From the NCBI RefSeq assembly GCF_005503365.1, contig NZ_SCML01000015.1, positions 46,547 to 110,546 of the forward strand: 64,000 nucleotides of DNA, read 5' to 3'. Shown in pieces: positions 1 to 10,770 of this stretch. A program made the translations under genes and the position numbers. The notes under the pieces are model-generated. The model worked only from the letters and a program-made list of their open reading frames with translations, was not told the DNA's origin and ran no database searches. Positions within the stretch are counted from its first letter, which is position 1. Each line of letters opens with the position of its first letter. Origin of the DNA: Hydrogenophaga sp. 2FB. GTDB taxonomy: Bacteria > Pseudomonadota > Gammaproteobacteria > Burkholderiales > Burkholderiaceae_C.

Positions 1-499
1 CGAGCACGAAGTACTTCATGGCCGCTTCGGTGGCTTGCACGTTGTCCCGGCGCAGCGCCACCAGGGCGTAGCTGGAAAGCGTGAGCAGTTCCAGGCCGAG
101 GTAGATCACCAGGAAGTTGTGGCCCGAGATCATGACGAACATGCCCAGCAACGCGAACATGCCCAGCGTGAACAGTTCGCCACCGCGCAGCATGTCGCGC
201 TGGCCGGAATAACCACGGCCGTACACCAGGGTGACCATCATGGCGATCGACGCGAAGCACTTGAGCCAGTTGCCCATGGGGTCGCTGACGATCATGCCGC
301 CAAAGCCCACCACGGTGCTGCCCGATGCCGCCGCCATGCCTTGCAGCACGGCGATGACCGCGAGGGTGAGCAGCGTCAGACCGTAGGTGGCGCCACGCAG
401 CGGCGTCTTCACGCCCAGGTCCACCAGCGCGATCACGCAGGCCATCGTCAGCAGAAGAATTTCTGGGTAGGCCGCGACCCAGCTGAGCTTGTCAATCAT
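1..499 (-). CDS. nuoN: NADH-quinone oxidoreductase subunit N (partial, 3' end outside window)
   Basis: This is the N-terminal part (about 166 residues) of the antiporter-like membrane subunit NuoN of complex I, which helps pump protons in the inner membrane. The start ATG at 499 is preceded by an AAGAGA-like ribosome site and the protein begins MIDKLSWVAAYPEILLL, followed by hydrophobic helices. It is the last gene of the nuoA-N operon, 37 bases after nuoM. The C-terminus lies beyond the left edge, so the truncation is an edge artefact and not a mutation. Confidence 0.93.
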   Translation of the reverse strand, partial: MIDKLSWVAAYPEILLLTMACVIALVDLGVKTPLRGATYGLTLLTLAVIAVLQGMAAASGSTVVGFGGMIVSDPMGNWLKCFASIAMMVTLVYGRGYSGQRDMLRGGELFTLGMFALLGMFVMISGHNFLVIYLGLELLTLSSYALVALRRDNVQATEAAMKYFVL

Positions 500-536
500 G
501 ATGTGAGCGTTCTCTTGTGTAGCGTGCCCGGGAGGC

Positions 537-2012
537 TCAGTTCAGTTTGGAGATGGCGACGTGGCGCAGCAGCTCGGCCACGGACGCGTCCATCACATCG
601 GTGAAGGGCTTGGGATAGACACCCATGTAGAGCACGGCCAGCGCCAGCACACCCAGCACGAGGAATTCGCGCTTGTTGATGTCGGTCAGCGCCTTGACGT
701 TGTCGTTGCCCACGCTGCCCAGGTAGACGCGCTTGTACATCCACAGCGAGTAGGCGGCGCCGAAGATCAGGGCCGACGCGGCCATCAGGCCGATCCAGAA
801 GTTGGCCTTGACGGCGGCGATGATCACCATCCACTCGCCCACGAAACCGGCTGTGGCGGGCAGGCCGCAATTGGCCATGGTGAACAGCAGCGCGAAGGCG
901 GCGAAATTGGGCATGGTGTTGACCACACCGCCGTAGTCGGCGATTTCGCGCGAGTGCACGCGGTCGTACAACACGCCGATGCAGAGGAACATGGCGGCCG
1001 AGACGAAGCCGTGGGCGATCATCTGCACGATCGCACCGGACACGCCGAGGTCGCTGAAGATGAAGAAGCCGAGCGTGACGAAACCCATGTGCGCCACCGA
1101 CGAGTAAGCCACCAGTTTCTTCATGTCCTGCTGGACCATCGCCACCAGGCCGACGTAGATCACGGCGATGATGGAGAGCGCGATCATCAGCCAGGCCCAT
1201 TCATGGGACGCGTCGGGCAGGATGGGCAGCGAGAAGCGCAGGAAGCCGTAGGCGCCCAGCTTGAGCATGATGGCCGCCAGCACGGCGGAGCCGCCGGTGG
1301 GCGCTTCCACGTGCACGTCGGGCAACCAGGTGTGCACCGGCCACATCGGCACCTTCACGGCGAAGGCGGCGAACAAGGCGAAGAACAGCAGCGTTTGCGC
1401 GGTGCCACCGAGCGGCAGCTTGTACCAGTCGGCCAGTGCGAAGCTGCCGCCGGACTGCGTGTACAGGTAGATCAGCGCGATCAGCATGAGCAGCGAGCCC
1501 AGCAGCGTGTAGAGGAAGAACTTGAACGCCGCGTAGATCTTGTTCGGGCCGCCCCAGATGCCGATGATCAGGTACATCGGGATCAGCGTGGCTTCGAAGA
1601 ACACGTAGAACAGCATCGCGTCCTGCGCGCTGAAGACGCCGATCATCAGACCCGAGAGAATCAGGAACGCGGCCATGTACTGGTTCACGCGCGAGGTGAT
1701 CGACTCCCAGCTCGCCACGATCACCACCACGTTGATGAACGCGGTCAGCAGGATCAGCCAGAGCGAGATGCCGTCCACGCCGAGGTGGTAGTTGACGTTG
1801 AAGCGTTCGATCCAGACGCCCTTCTCGACAAACTGCATCGCCGCGGTGCCGAGCTCGAAGCCCGTGTACAGCGGCACCGTCACGGCCAGGCTGACAATGG
1901 CGCCGATCAGCGCGATCCAACGCACCACATGCGCCTGATCGTCGCGGCCCAGGGCCAGCAGCACGACGCCAAAAAAGATCGGCGTCCAGATTGCAAGGCT
2001 CAGCAAACCCAT
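537..2012 (-). CDS. nuoM: NADH-quinone oxidoreductase subunit M
   Basis: A 491-residue antiporter-like membrane subunit of complex I, related to Mrp Na+/H+ antiporter subunits and forming one of the proton channels in the membrane arm. The protein is almost entirely transmembrane helices, with the family stretch FAVKVPMWPVHTWLPDVHVE around residue 220 and a QDMKKLVAYSSVAHMG segment around residue 295, both typical of NuoM. Its length matches the family (about 490-510). It sits between nuoL (16 bases upstream) and nuoN in the usual order. Confidence 0.97.
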   Translation of the reverse strand: MGLLSLAIWTPIFFGVVLLALGRDDQAHVVRWIALIGAIVSLAVTVPLYTGFELGTAAMQFVEKGVWIERFNVNYHLGVDGISLWLILLTAFINVVVIVASWESITSRVNQYMAAFLILSGLMIGVFSAQDAMLFYVFFEATLIPMYLIIGIWGGPNKIYAAFKFFLYTLLGSLLMLIALIYLYTQSGGSFALADWYKLPLGGTAQTLLFFALFAAFAVKVPMWPVHTWLPDVHVEAPTGGSAVLAAIMLKLGAYGFLRFSLPILPDASHEWAWLMIALSIIAVIYVGLVAMVQQDMKKLVAYSSVAHMGFVTLGFFIFSDLGVSGAIVQMIAHGFVSAAMFLCIGVLYDRVHSREIADYGGVVNTMPNFAAFALLFTMANCGLPATAGFVGEWMVIIAAVKANFWIGLMAASALIFGAAYSLWMYKRVYLGSVGNDNVKALTDINKREFLVLGVLALAVLYMGVYPKPFTDVMDASVAELLRHVAISKLN

Positions 2013-2028
2013 CTTGTTATCCCTCTTC

Positions 2029-4071
2029 TTATTTGGCGAGCCAGACGAAGTACGTCATGAACAGCAGCACGCCCACGATCATCATGAGCGCGTAGTGGTA
2101 CAGGTAGCCGGTCTGCGCACGGCGCACCACCGACGACACCGCGCCCACGATCTTCCAGCTGGCGTTGACCACGCCGCCTTCGATCACGCCGCGGTCGCCG
2201 CCCTTCCACAGGCCCACGCCCAGACCGCGCGCGGCCTTGGCCAGCACGTTCTCGTTGAACCAGTCCATGTAGTACTTGTTCTCCAGCACCACCACGATCG
2301 GGCGCAACGCGCGGGCGATGGCGGCGGGCACGGCCGGGTTGATCAGGTACATGTACCAGGCGAGCACCGCACCGGCCAGGGCCAGATACAGCGGCGCCGT
2401 CTTCAGGGCATGCAGCGCCATGGCCAGCGGGCCGTGGAACTCTTCGGCGAACCTGGCGACGGCGGGGTGGGCCGCCGAGTTGATGGTGATCGCGTCCTTG
2501 AAGAACTCACCGAACAGCATGGGCTCGATGGTCATGTAGCCGATCACCACCGAGGGAATCGCCAGCAGGAGCAGCGGCACTGTCACCACCCAGGGCGACT
2601 CGTGCGGCTTGCCGTCACCATGCCCGTGGCCATGGTCCTCGTGCGCGTGGTCGTCGTGGTGGTCATCGTGGTGCGCGTCCGGGTTCTGGTCGTAGCGCTC
2701 CTTGCCGTGGAACACCAGGAAGTAGAGGCGGAACGAATAGAACGAGGTGACGAACACACCGGCGAGCACCGCGAAGTGCGCGAAGCCAGCGGCGGGCAGC
2801 GTGCTGAAGTGCACCGCCTCGATGATGCTGTCCTTGGAATAGAAGCCGGAGAACAGCGGCGTGCCGATCAGCGCCAGCGTACCCAGCAGCGAGGTGATCC
2901 AGGTGATGGGCATGTACTTGCGCACGGCGCCCATCCAGCGGATGTCCTGGTTGTGGTGCAGGCCCATGATGACCGAGCCGGCCGCGAGGAACAGCAGGGC
3001 CTTGAAGAAGGCGTGGGTCATGAGGTGGAACACCGCCACCGAGTAGGCCGACGCGCCCAGCGCCACCGTCATGTAGCCCAGCTGCGAGAGCGTGGAGTAC
3101 GCGACCACGCGCTTGATGTCGTTCTGGATGATGCCCAGGAAGCCCATGAACAGCGCGGTGATGGCGCCGATGATGAGGATGAAGTTGAGCGCGGTGTCCG
3201 ACAGCTCGAACAGCGGCGACATGCGCGCGACCATGAAGATGCCGGCCGTCACCATGGTGGCGGCGTGGATCAGCGCAGAGATTGGCGTGGGGCCTTCCAT
3301 GGAGTCGGGCAGCCAGACGTGCAGCGGGAACTGTGCGCTCTTGCCCATGGCGCCGATGAACAGGCAGATGCAGATCACGGTGATCAGCAGCCAGTCGGTG
3401 CCGGGGAAGCCCAGCGCGCCGAGTTCAGGCGCCTTGGCGAACACCTCGGTGTAGTTCATGGTGCCGGCATAGGCCACGATCAGGCCGATGCCGAGGATGA
3501 AGCCGAAGTCGCCCACGCGGTTGACCAGGAAGGCCTTCATGTTGGCGAAGATCGCCGTGGGCTTGTTGAACCAGAAACCGATCAGCAGGTACGACACCAG
3601 GCCCACCGCTTCCCAGCCGAAGAACAGCTGCAGCAGGTTGTTGCTCATGACCAGCATGAGCATGGAGAAGGTGAACAGCGAGATGTAGGCGAAGAAGCGG
3701 TTGTAGCCGTCGTCTTCTTCCATGTAGCCGATGGTGTAGACGTGCACCATGAGCGAGACGAAGGTGACCACCACCATCATCATCGCGGTGAGGCCGTCGA
3801 CCAGGAAACCGATCTCCATCTTCAGCCCGCCCACCACCATCCAGGTGTAGAGGGTTTCGTTGAAGCGCGCACCGTCCATGGCCACGCTCTTGAGCGTCAT
3901 GGCCGAGAGGATGAAGGCGATCAACACGCCCAGGATGGTGAAGGTGTGCGAGGTGCGGCGGCCGATCACGTTGCCGCCGAAGGTCGTGCCCAGAATGCCG
4001 GCGATCAACGAACCGACCAGAGGGGCCAGCGGGACGGCGAGCAAGGTGCTTGCAGAGAGGGTGGTGCTCAT
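2029..4071 (-). CDS. nuoL: NADH-quinone oxidoreductase subunit L
   Basis: A 680-residue distal antiporter-like subunit of complex I, whose long C-terminal lateral helix runs along the membrane arm. The conserved segments GKSAQFPLHVWLPDSMEGPT and NDIKRVVAYSTLSQLGYM are visible in the middle of the protein. A loop at about residues 464-488 is strikingly rich in His and Asp (HHDDHHDDHAHEDHGHGHG), which is not part of the catalytic core. Its start ATG at 4071 lies 39 bases after nuoK. Confidence 0.97.
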   Translation of the reverse strand: MSTTLSASTLLAVPLAPLVGSLIAGILGTTFGGNVIGRRTSHTFTILGVLIAFILSAMTLKSVAMDGARFNETLYTWMVVGGLKMEIGFLVDGLTAMMMVVVTFVSLMVHVYTIGYMEEDDGYNRFFAYISLFTFSMLMLVMSNNLLQLFFGWEAVGLVSYLLIGFWFNKPTAIFANMKAFLVNRVGDFGFILGIGLIVAYAGTMNYTEVFAKAPELGALGFPGTDWLLITVICICLFIGAMGKSAQFPLHVWLPDSMEGPTPISALIHAATMVTAGIFMVARMSPLFELSDTALNFILIIGAITALFMGFLGIIQNDIKRVVAYSTLSQLGYMTVALGASAYSVAVFHLMTHAFFKALLFLAAGSVIMGLHHNQDIRWMGAVRKYMPITWITSLLGTLALIGTPLFSGFYSKDSIIEAVHFSTLPAAGFAHFAVLAGVFVTSFYSFRLYFLVFHGKERYDQNPDAHHDDHHDDHAHEDHGHGHGDGKPHESPWVVTVPLLLLAIPSVVIGYMTIEPMLFGEFFKDAITINSAAHPAVARFAEEFHGPLAMALHALKTAPLYLALAGAVLAWYMYLINPAVPAAIARALRPIVVVLENKYYMDWFNENVLAKAARGLGVGLWKGGDRGVIEGGVVNASWKIVGAVSSVVRRAQTGYLYHYALMMIVGVLLFMTYFVWLAK

Positions 4072-4110
4072 GGGGTTCTTGCCTGAGTTCTCGTGTGGGT
4101 GGCCCTGGCC

Positions 4111-4419
4111 TCAACCCTTGAGGGTGTTGAGTTCTTCGACGCTGATCGACGACTTGTTGCGGAACAGCAGCACCAGAATGGCCAGACCGATCGCCGATTC
4201 GGCGGCGGCCACGGTCAGGATGAAAAACACGAAGATCTGGCCGTGCATGTCGCCCAGATAGTGCGAGAACGCCACGAAGTTCATGTTGACGGCCAGCAGC
4301 ATCAGCTCGATGGCCATGAGCAACACGATGAGGTTCTTGCGGTTGAGAAAAATGCCCACGACCGAGATCGCAAACAGGATCGCGCCGACGGCGAGGAAAT
4401 GGCCCAGGGTCAGGTTCAT
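4111..4419 (-). CDS. nuoK: NADH-quinone oxidoreductase subunit K
   Basis: A 102-residue, three-helix membrane subunit of complex I at the junction of the proton channels. It begins [22 protein letters not shown] and contains the conserved acidic residue in the segment [16 protein letters not shown], which matches NuoK/ND4L. Its ATG overlaps the nuoJ stop in an ATGA arrangement, which implies translational coupling. The length is exactly that of the family. Confidence 0.97.
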   Translation of the reverse strand: MNLTLGHFLAVGAILFAISVVGIFLNRKNLIVLLMAIELMLLAVNMNFVAFSHYLGDMHGQIFVFFILTVAAAESAIGLAILVLLFRNKSSISVEELNTLKG

Positions 4420-5066
4420 GGCTTCTGGCCCTCCGGGGCGGCGGCCGCTTCCACAATGGGCGCGGCTTTCTGCGTGGCGTTCATCGGCAGCACCACCAGA
4501 CGGTCCTTGGCGCGCACGTGCACTTGCAGGTTGGGGTTGATGGCCTTGCTGTCCTTGCGTTGGCGCAGGGTCAACGCGATGGCGGTGATCATCGCCACCA
4601 GCAGGATCACACCCGCCACCTGAATGGGGTACAGGTACTCGGTGTAGAGCAACACACCCAGCTCGCGGGTGTTGGAGTAGTTGGCGGCCTTGGCGGCCAC
4701 TTCAGGGCTGGCCGAGATGGACGGGAAACCGGCCCACAGCACGGCAATGAGCTCGGCGGCCACGAAGACGCCGAGCACCGTGGCCATCGGGAAATGTTTC
4801 CAGAAGCCCTGGCGCACGGTGTCCAGGTTGATGTCGAGCATCATCACGACAAACAGGAACAGCACCATCACGGCGCCCAGGTACACCAGCACCAGCGTGA
4901 TGCCCAGGAACTCGGCCTTGAGCAGCAGCCACAGTGCGGCCGCTTGCGAGAACGCCAGCATGAGGAACAACACGGCGTGCACCGGGTTGCGCGCGGTGAT
5001 CACGCGGTAGCCGGCAAACAGCAGCACCGCGGAGAAGAGGTAAAAAAAGCCGGTCTGGTAGTCCAT
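4416..5066 (-). CDS. nuoJ: NADH-quinone oxidoreductase subunit J
   Basis: A 216-residue membrane subunit of complex I with about five helices (start [23 protein letters not shown]). The segment [20 protein letters not shown] is the NuoJ signature. A polar C-terminal tail rich in Ala and Pro follows the last helix and is probably not conserved. It is separated from nuoI by 51 bases and overlaps nuoK by 4 bases. Confidence 0.96.
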   Translation of the reverse strand: MDYQTGFFYLFSAVLLFAGYRVITARNPVHAVLFLMLAFSQAAALWLLLKAEFLGITLVLVYLGAVMVLFLFVVMMLDINLDTVRQGFWKHFPMATVLGVFVAAELIAVLWAGFPSISASPEVAAKAANYSNTRELGVLLYTEYLYPIQVAGVILLVAMITAIALTLRQRKDSKAINPNLQVHVRAKDRLVVLPMNATQKAAPIVEAAAAPEGQKP

Positions 5067-5117
5067 GGCGTCTTGGTTCTTGTGTCGTCTGGTCAGGCCG
5101 AATCGGTTCGGCGTGGA

Positions 5118-5630
5118 TCAGCGATAGGGGGCGTCAGCGGCCCGGGCGGCGGCAATTTCGGATTCGTAGCGGTCGCCCACGGCCAGCAGCATTTCCTTGG
5201 TGAAGTACAGGTCACCGCGCTTCTCGCCGTGGTACTCCAGGACATGCGTCTCGACGATGGAATCCACCGGGCAGCTCTCTTCGCAGAAGCCGCAGAAGAT
5301 GCACTTGGTCAGGTCGATGTCGTAACGCGTGGTGCGGCGCGAACCGTCGTCGCGCACCTCGGACTCGATGGTGATCGCCAAGGCCGGGCACACGGCTTCG
5401 CAGAGCTTGCAGGCAATGCAACGCTCTTCGCCGTTTTCATAGCGGCGCAGCGCGTGCAGGCCACGGAAGCGCGGCGACAGTGGTGTTTTTTCCTCGGGGA
5501 ACTGCACCGTGATCTTGCGCTTGAAAGCGTAGCGGCCGGTCAGGGCCATGCCCTTGAACAGCTCCACCAGCAGAAAGCTGTTGAAGAAGTCGCGGAAGGA
5601 GAAAGGCGCAACGGCCGTGGTGGTGGACAT
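5118..5630 (-). CDS. nuoI: NADH-quinone oxidoreductase subunit I
   Basis: A 170-residue peripheral subunit of complex I carrying two [4Fe-4S] clusters (N6a and N6b) on the electron path from NADH to quinone. Two ferredoxin motifs are visible: [12 protein letters not shown] and [17 protein letters not shown] place the start at ATG 5630 ([12 protein letters not shown]); a TTG two codons upstream is in frame but less likely. The gene begins 15 bases after nuoH. Confidence 0.96.
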   Translation of the reverse strand: MSTTTAVAPFSFRDFFNSFLLVELFKGMALTGRYAFKRKITVQFPEEKTPLSPRFRGLHALRRYENGEERCIACKLCEAVCPALAITIESEVRDDGSRRTTRYDIDLTKCIFCGFCEESCPVDSIVETHVLEYHGEKRGDLYFTKEMLLAVGDRYESEIAAARAADAPYR

Positions 5631-5645
5631 GGTCAATCGCCCTGC

Positions 5646-6722
5646 TTATTTCCAGATGTTCCAAGGTGTCTGCATGAACGCACCCACGAGGAGCAGCCAG
5701 ATCAACGTGACAGGAATGAAAATCTTCCAGCCCAGACGCATGATCTGGTCGTAGCGGAAGCGTGGAAAGGTGGCGCGGATCCAGATGAACATGGACACCA
5801 CGACACAGGTCTTGATGCCGAGCCAGATCCAGCCCGGGATGAAGTCCAGCGCGCCGATCGGCGAGAGCCAGCCACCCAGGAACATCAGCACGGCCAGTAC
5901 CGACACCAGCCACATGCTGGCGTACTCGGCCAGGAAGAAGATGGCAAAGCCCATGCCCGAGTACTCGACCATGTGGCCCGCGACGATTTCCGCCTCGCCT
6001 TCCACCACGTCGAACGGGTGGCGGTTGGTTTCGGCCACGCCGGAGATCAGGTAGACGAAGAAGATGGGCAGCAGCGGCAGCCAGTTCCACGACAGGAAAC
6101 CCAGACCCATGTTGGCGCCCATGCCGCGCGATTGCGAGGCCACGATTTCGCCCAGGTGCAGGCTGCCGGCGGTCATGACGACCACGAGGAAGCAGAAGCC
6201 AATGGCAATTTCGTAGCTCACCATCTGCGCCGAGGCGCGCAGCGCGCCCAGGAAGGCGTACTTCGAGTTGGACGCCCAGCCCGCGATGATCACGCCATAC
6301 ACCTCGATCGAGGTGATGGCCAGCACCACCAGCAGGCCCGCGTTCACGTTGGCGATGATCGCCTCCGGACCAAACGGGATCGCGACCCACGCGGCCAGTG
6401 CCGGCATGATGGCCATCACCGGGCCCAGGCGGAACAAACCATTGCTCGCGGCGCTGGGGCGGATCAGTTCCTTGGTCAGCAGCTTGAGCGCGTCGGCGAT
6501 CGGCTGCAGCAGGCCCATGGGGCCCACGCGGTTGGGACCGTGGCGCACCTGGATCCAGCCCAGCAGCTTGCGCTCCCACAGCGTGAGGTAGGCCACCAGG
6601 CCCATCAGCGGCGCGAGCACGGCCACGATCTTGATCAGGTTCCAGATGACGGGCCAGGCGCCGGTCGACCACCAGGTGGCGTTGATCAGGCCCAGGCCGC
6701 CGTTGTACATCGCATCGATCAC
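5646..6722 (-). CDS. nuoH: NADH-quinone oxidoreductase subunit H
   Basis: A 358-residue membrane subunit that forms the quinone-binding chamber of complex I together with NuoB and NuoD. Conserved stretches include [19 protein letters not shown] and [21 protein letters not shown] (cut short here). I choose the GTG at 6722, which overlaps the nuoG stop (GTGA) and gives [12 protein letters not shown]; an ATG four codons later (6710) is the alternative. Longer in-frame extensions into nuoG are very basic and look like antisense noise. Confidence 0.93.
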   Translation of the reverse strand: MIDAMYNGGLGLINATWWSTGAWPVIWNLIKIVAVLAPLMGLVAYLTLWERKLLGWIQVRHGPNRVGPMGLLQPIADALKLLTKELIRPSAASNGLFRLGPVMAIMPALAAWVAIPFGPEAIIANVNAGLLVVLAITSIEVYGVIIAGWASNSKYAFLGALRASAQMVSYEIAIGFCFLVVVMTAGSLHLGEIVASQSRGMGANMGLGFLSWNWLPLLPIFFVYLISGVAETNRHPFDVVEGEAEIVAGHMVEYSGMGFAIFFLAEYASMWLVSVLAVLMFLGGWLSPIGALDFIPGWIWLGIKTCVVVSMFIWIRATFPRFRYDQIMRLGWKIFIPVTLIWLLLVGAFMQTPWNIWK

Positions 6723-8854
6723 GCTGCGGCTCCTTCCACGGCTTGAGCGCTCATCCGCGCGTCGGCGGTGAGTTGCAGGGCGGTCGAGCGGCGCACCAGG
6801 CCGTCGAGCTGGTAGATGGAGGCGACGCACGGCGCGGCGGTGGCCGGGCTCATGTCGATCGCCGCAGTGCTGGCGTTCGACAGGCGGGCGGCATCGACCA
6901 CATCACCACTGGCGACACCCGGCAGCGCGGCGGACAGCACGGCTTGCGACGAATCGGCGTCGAAGCCCGGCAGGGCCAGCAGGTTGCCCAGCACGCGCAG
7001 AACCTTCCAAGCCGGACGCGTATCGCCCAGCGGACGCACGACGGCGTGGAAACTTTGCAGGCGGCCTTCGGCGTTCACGAAGGAACCCGAGGTTTCGGTG
7101 AACGGTGCGATGGGCAGCAGCACGTCGCTGATGTCCAGGTTGGTCTTGAACGGGCTGAGCGTGACCACCATGCCAGCAGAAGCCAAGCCTTGTGCACCGG
7201 CTGCGGTGTCCTGCGCGGGTTCGGTGTTCAGCAGGATCGCGGCGCGCAGTTGGCCACCGAGCATCTGGCTGGCGTTCAGACCGCCCTGCCCTGGCACGGC
7301 GTTCACCAGTTGCGCGCCCACGGTGTTGGCCGCTTCGGTCAGGTAGCCGACGGTGGCGCCGGTCTGTTGCGCGATCCAGTTGGCCAGCGCGAGCAGGCTC
7401 GACGCCTTGGCGTGGTGCGCCGCGGCGTTGCCCAGCAGGATGGCCTTGTGCTCGCCACCCAGCAACGACTTGGCCACCGCGCGGTGCGCGTCCGTGGCGT
7501 CGCCACTCACAGGTGCGGCAGCGCCGGTTTCGGCACCGATGGCAGCGGCGATGCCCGCCAGGGCCGAGACCCATTCAGCGCTGTCGGCCAGCACGGTGTT
7601 CTTCACCGGCATGGCCCAGTCTTGCGCCACGGCGTTGAGCACGTTGACCTGGGCGCCCTTGCGTTGCGCCTGGCGGATGCGCTGCGCGAACAGCGGATGG
7701 TCCTTGCGCAGGTTCGAGCCGATGACCAGCACGCGTTGCAGCATGGAGAGCGAAGCGATCGGCAACCCGAGCCAACGAGCAGCACCGCTGGATGCGGCGT
7801 TGGCAAAGTCGGCGTGGCGCAGGCGCGCATCGATGTTCTGGCTGCCCAGACCCCGCACCAGCGCGCCGGCCAACGCGAGTTCTTCGAGCGTGCTGTGCGG
7901 GCTGGCGAGCACGCCAATGCCGGCGGCGCCGTTCTCGGTCTTGACCTGCTTCAGGCCATTGGCCACGTATTCGAGCGCGGTCTGCCAATCCACCGTGTGC
8001 CACTCGCCGCCCTGCTTGAGCATGGGCGCGGTCAGGCGCTCTTCGCTGTTGACGGCTTCGTACGAGAAGCGGTCGCGGTCGGCGATCCAGCATTCGTTGA
8101 CGGCTTCGTTCTCCAGCGGCACCACGCGCATGACCTTGTGGTTCTTCACCTGAACGATCAGGTTGGCCCCGGTCGAATCGTGCGGGCTCACGCTCTTGCG
8201 GCGCGAGAGTTCCCAGGTGCGGGCGCTGTAGCGGAACGGCTTGCTGGTGAGCGCGCCGACCGGGCAGATGTCGATCATGTTGCCCGACAGCTCGGAGTCC
8301 ACCGTGTCGCCGAGGAAGGTTTCGATCTCGGCGTGTTCACCGCGGTGCGACATGCCCAGCTCCATCACGCCGGCCACTTCCTGGCCAAAGCGCACGCAGC
8401 GGGTGCAATGGATGCAGCGGCTCATCTCTTCCATCGAGATCAGCGGGCCCACGTCCTTGTGGAACACCACACGCTTTTCTTCTTCGTAGCGCGAACCGGA
8501 GCCACCGTAGCCCACGGCCAGATCTTGCAGCTGGCACTCGCCGCCCTGGTCGCAGATCGGGCAGTCCAGCGGGTGGTTGATGAGCAGGAACTCCATCACC
8601 GACTGCTGGGCCTTGATCGCCTTGTCGCTCTTGGTGCGCACGATCATGCCCTGCGTCACCGGCGTGGCGCAGGCGGGCATGGGCTTGGGCGCCTTCTCCA
8701 CGTCGACCAGGCACATGCGGCAGTTGGCCGCGATGGACAGTTTCTTGTGATAGCAGAAGTGCGGGATGTAGGTGCCTGCCTTTTCGGCCGCATGCATCAC
8801 CATGCTGCCCGGGGGCACTTCCACCTTCTTGCCGTCGAGTTCGATTTCAACCAT
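6719..8854 (-). CDS. nuoG: NADH-quinone oxidoreductase subunit G
   Basis: A 711-residue iron-sulfur subunit of the NADH-oxidising arm of complex I. The N-terminus (residues 1-80) is a [2Fe-2S] ferredoxin fold, followed by the cluster ligands of [14 protein letters not shown] and [13 protein letters not shown] and by a molybdopterin-oxidoreductase-like body without its own cofactor. At 711 residues it is shorter than the E. coli protein (about 908), as is common in proteobacteria outside the enterics. It starts 21 bases after nuoF. Confidence 0.96.
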   Translation of the reverse strand: MVEIELDGKKVEVPPGSMVMHAAEKAGTYIPHFCYHKKLSIAANCRMCLVDVEKAPKPMPACATPVTQGMIVRTKSDKAIKAQQSVMEFLLINHPLDCPICDQGGECQLQDLAVGYGGSGSRYEEEKRVVFHKDVGPLISMEEMSRCIHCTRCVRFGQEVAGVMELGMSHRGEHAEIETFLGDTVDSELSGNMIDICPVGALTSKPFRYSARTWELSRRKSVSPHDSTGANLIVQVKNHKVMRVVPLENEAVNECWIADRDRFSYEAVNSEERLTAPMLKQGGEWHTVDWQTALEYVANGLKQVKTENGAAGIGVLASPHSTLEELALAGALVRGLGSQNIDARLRHADFANAASSGAARWLGLPIASLSMLQRVLVIGSNLRKDHPLFAQRIRQAQRKGAQVNVLNAVAQDWAMPVKNTVLADSAEWVSALAGIAAAIGAETGAAAPVSGDATDAHRAVAKSLLGGEHKAILLGNAAAHHAKASSLLALANWIAQQTGATVGYLTEAANTVGAQLVNAVPGQGGLNASQMLGGQLRAAILLNTEPAQDTAAGAQGLASAGMVVTLSPFKTNLDISDVLLPIAPFTETSGSFVNAEGRLQSFHAVVRPLGDTRPAWKVLRVLGNLLALPGFDADSSQAVLSAALPGVASGDVVDAARLSNASTAAIDMSPATAAPCVASIYQLDGLVRRSTALQLTADARMSAQAVEGAAA

Positions 8855-8875
8855 GGGGTTTTCTTCTCTGGAGCC

Positions 8876-10249
8876 TTAAGCAGCCTTGGCGGGCGACTGA
8901 GCGGCCGCGATCTTGGCCTCGAACTCATGCCGGAAGTGTTTGATCATGGCGCGCACCGGCATGGCCGCTGCGTCGCCCAGGGCGCAGATGGTGCGGCCCA
9001 TGATGTTCTCGGCCACGTTGTCGAGCAGCGCCATGTCGGCGGGTTTGCCCAGGCCGCGGTCGATGCGGTCGACCACGCGCCAGAGCCAGCCCGTGCCTTC
9101 GCGGCACGGCGTGCACTGGCCGCAGGATTCGTGCATGTAGAAGTAGGACAGGCGCTTGAGCGACTCGACCATGTCGCGCGAATCGTCCATCACGATGACG
9201 GCGCCCGAGCCCAGCATGGAGCCGGCCTTGGCGATGGAGTCGTAGTCCATCGTGCACTCCATCATGATGTGAGCAGGCAGCACCGGTGCCGACGAGCCAC
9301 CGGGGATCACCGCCTTGAGCGTGCGGCCCTTGCGCACACCACCGGCGAGTTCCAGCAGCTTGCTGAAGGGGGTGCCCAGCGGCACTTCGTAGTTGCCCGG
9401 CATTTCGACGTCGCCCGACACCGAATAGATCTTGGTGCCGCCGTTGTTCGGCTTGCCGCAGGCGAGATACGCCGCGCCGCCGTTGCGGATGATCCAGGGC
9501 ACCGCGGCAAAGGTCTCGGTGTTGTTGATCGTGGTCGGCTTGCCGTACAGGCCAAAGCTGGCCGGGAACGGCGGCTTGAAGCGCGGCTGGCCCTTCTTGC
9601 CTTCGAGCGATTCGAGCAGCGCGGTTTCTTCGCCGCAGATGTAGGCGCCAAAACCGTGGGCCGCATGCAACTGGAAGTTGAAGCCGCTGCCCATGATGCC
9701 GTCGCCGAGGAAGCCCGCGGCACGCGCTTCTTCCAGCGCGGCTTCGAAGCGGTCGTAGGCTTCGAAGATCTCGCCGTGGATGTAGTTGTAGCCCACGCTG
9801 ATGCCCATGGCGTACGCCGCGATCGCCATGCCTTCGATGACGATGTGCGGGTTGTACATCAGGATGTCGCGGTCCTTGCAGGTGCCGGGCTCGCCTTCGT
9901 CCGAGTTGCACACCAGGTACTTCTGACCCGGGAACTGGCGCGGCATGAAGCTCCACTTCAGGCCGGTCGGGAAGCCTGCACCGCCACGGCCGCGCAGCGC
10001 CGATTCCTTCAGCGTGGCGATGACCTGGTCCTGCGTCATGCCCGCCACAGGCGGATCGCCCGCGGGTGGCGCGCCGTCCTGGCCCAGCACCTTGCGCAGG
10101 GCCTGGTAGCCACCACGCGCGACGTAGTCCTTGAGCGACCAGTTGTTGCCATCGAGACCCGCGTAAATCTGCGGCTCGATGTGGCGACCGTGGAAGCAGG
10201 TCTGCACGCCGGTGGCGCGGAACTGCGAGAGGATCTGCTCGGCGTTCAT
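8876..10249 (-). CDS. nuoF: NADH-quinone oxidoreductase subunit F
   Basis: A 457-residue subunit that binds FMN and NADH and carries cluster N3; it is where NADH is oxidised. The Gly-rich nucleotide motif [16 protein letters not shown] is near residue 85 and the cluster ligands sit in [15 protein letters not shown] near residue 365. Its ATG overlaps the nuoE stop (ATGA). Length agrees with the family (about 430-460). Confidence 0.97.
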   Translation of the reverse strand: MNAEQILSQFRATGVQTCFHGRHIEPQIYAGLDGNNWSLKDYVARGGYQALRKVLGQDGAPPAGDPPVAGMTQDQVIATLKESALRGRGGAGFPTGLKWSFMPRQFPGQKYLVCNSDEGEPGTCKDRDILMYNPHIVIEGMAIAAYAMGISVGYNYIHGEIFEAYDRFEAALEEARAAGFLGDGIMGSGFNFQLHAAHGFGAYICGEETALLESLEGKKGQPRFKPPFPASFGLYGKPTTINNTETFAAVPWIIRNGGAAYLACGKPNNGGTKIYSVSGDVEMPGNYEVPLGTPFSKLLELAGGVRKGRTLKAVIPGGSSAPVLPAHIMMECTMDYDSIAKAGSMLGSGAVIVMDDSRDMVESLKRLSYFYMHESCGQCTPCREGTGWLWRVVDRIDRGLGKPADMALLDNVAENIMGRTICALGDAAAMPVRAMIKHFRHEFEAKIAAAQSPAKAA

Positions 10250-10770
10250 GCTTGTCCTTCCGATGCCTGCACCGATGATTTGAGGCCATCGACCAGCTGG
10301 TCCAGCTTCTCATTGCTCATGAAGCTGCACATGTGGCGGTCGTTGACCAGCATCACGGGCGAATCGGCGCAGGCGCCCAGGCATTCGCTCTGCTGCAGCG
10401 TGAACAGGCCATCGGCCGTGGTCTCGCCCATGGCGATGCCCAGCTTGTGCTCCAGGTGGTGCAAGGCCTTGTTGCCGTCGCGCAGTTGGCACGGCAGGTT
10501 GGTGCAGACGTTGAGCTTGAACTTGCCCACCGGCCGCTGGTTGTACATGTTGTAGAAGGTCGTGACCTCGTGCACAGCGATCGGTTCGACACGCAGGTAG
10601 GCGGCCAGCGCCACCTCGGCTTCGGGGCTCACGTAGCCCTCTTCCTGCTGGATGATGGCCAGGCAGGCCATCACCGCGGAAATGCGCTGCTCGTCAGGGT
10701 ACTTGGCGGCCTCGCGGTCGAAGCGCCGAATCGTGGCCTCTTTGAAGGACTCGGGCGTGACGGTGCTCAT
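10246..10770 (-). CDS. nuoE: NADH-quinone oxidoreductase subunit E
   Basis: A 174-residue thioredoxin-like subunit with the [2Fe-2S] cluster N1a. Cluster cysteines are seen in [11 protein letters not shown] and again in [13 protein letters not shown], in the normal NuoE spacing. It overlaps nuoD by 4 bases upstream and nuoF by 4 bases downstream, so the three are likely translated as a coupled set. Confidence 0.97.
   Translation of the reverse strand: MSTVTPESFKEATIRRFDREAAKYPDEQRISAVMACLAIIQQEEGYVSPEAEVALAAYLRVEPIAVHEVTTFYNMYNQRPVGKFKLNVCTNLPCQLRDGNKALHHLEHKLGIAMGETTADGLFTLQQSECLGACADSPVMLVNDRHMCSFMSNEKLDQLVDGLKSSVQASEGQA

Noticed and set aside
6743..10555. 1270-codon open frame antisense to nuoG, nuoF and nuoE
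   Set aside because: Both strands cannot code here. The minus strand encodes clear complex I subunits, and the antisense product is low-complexity His/Arg/Val.
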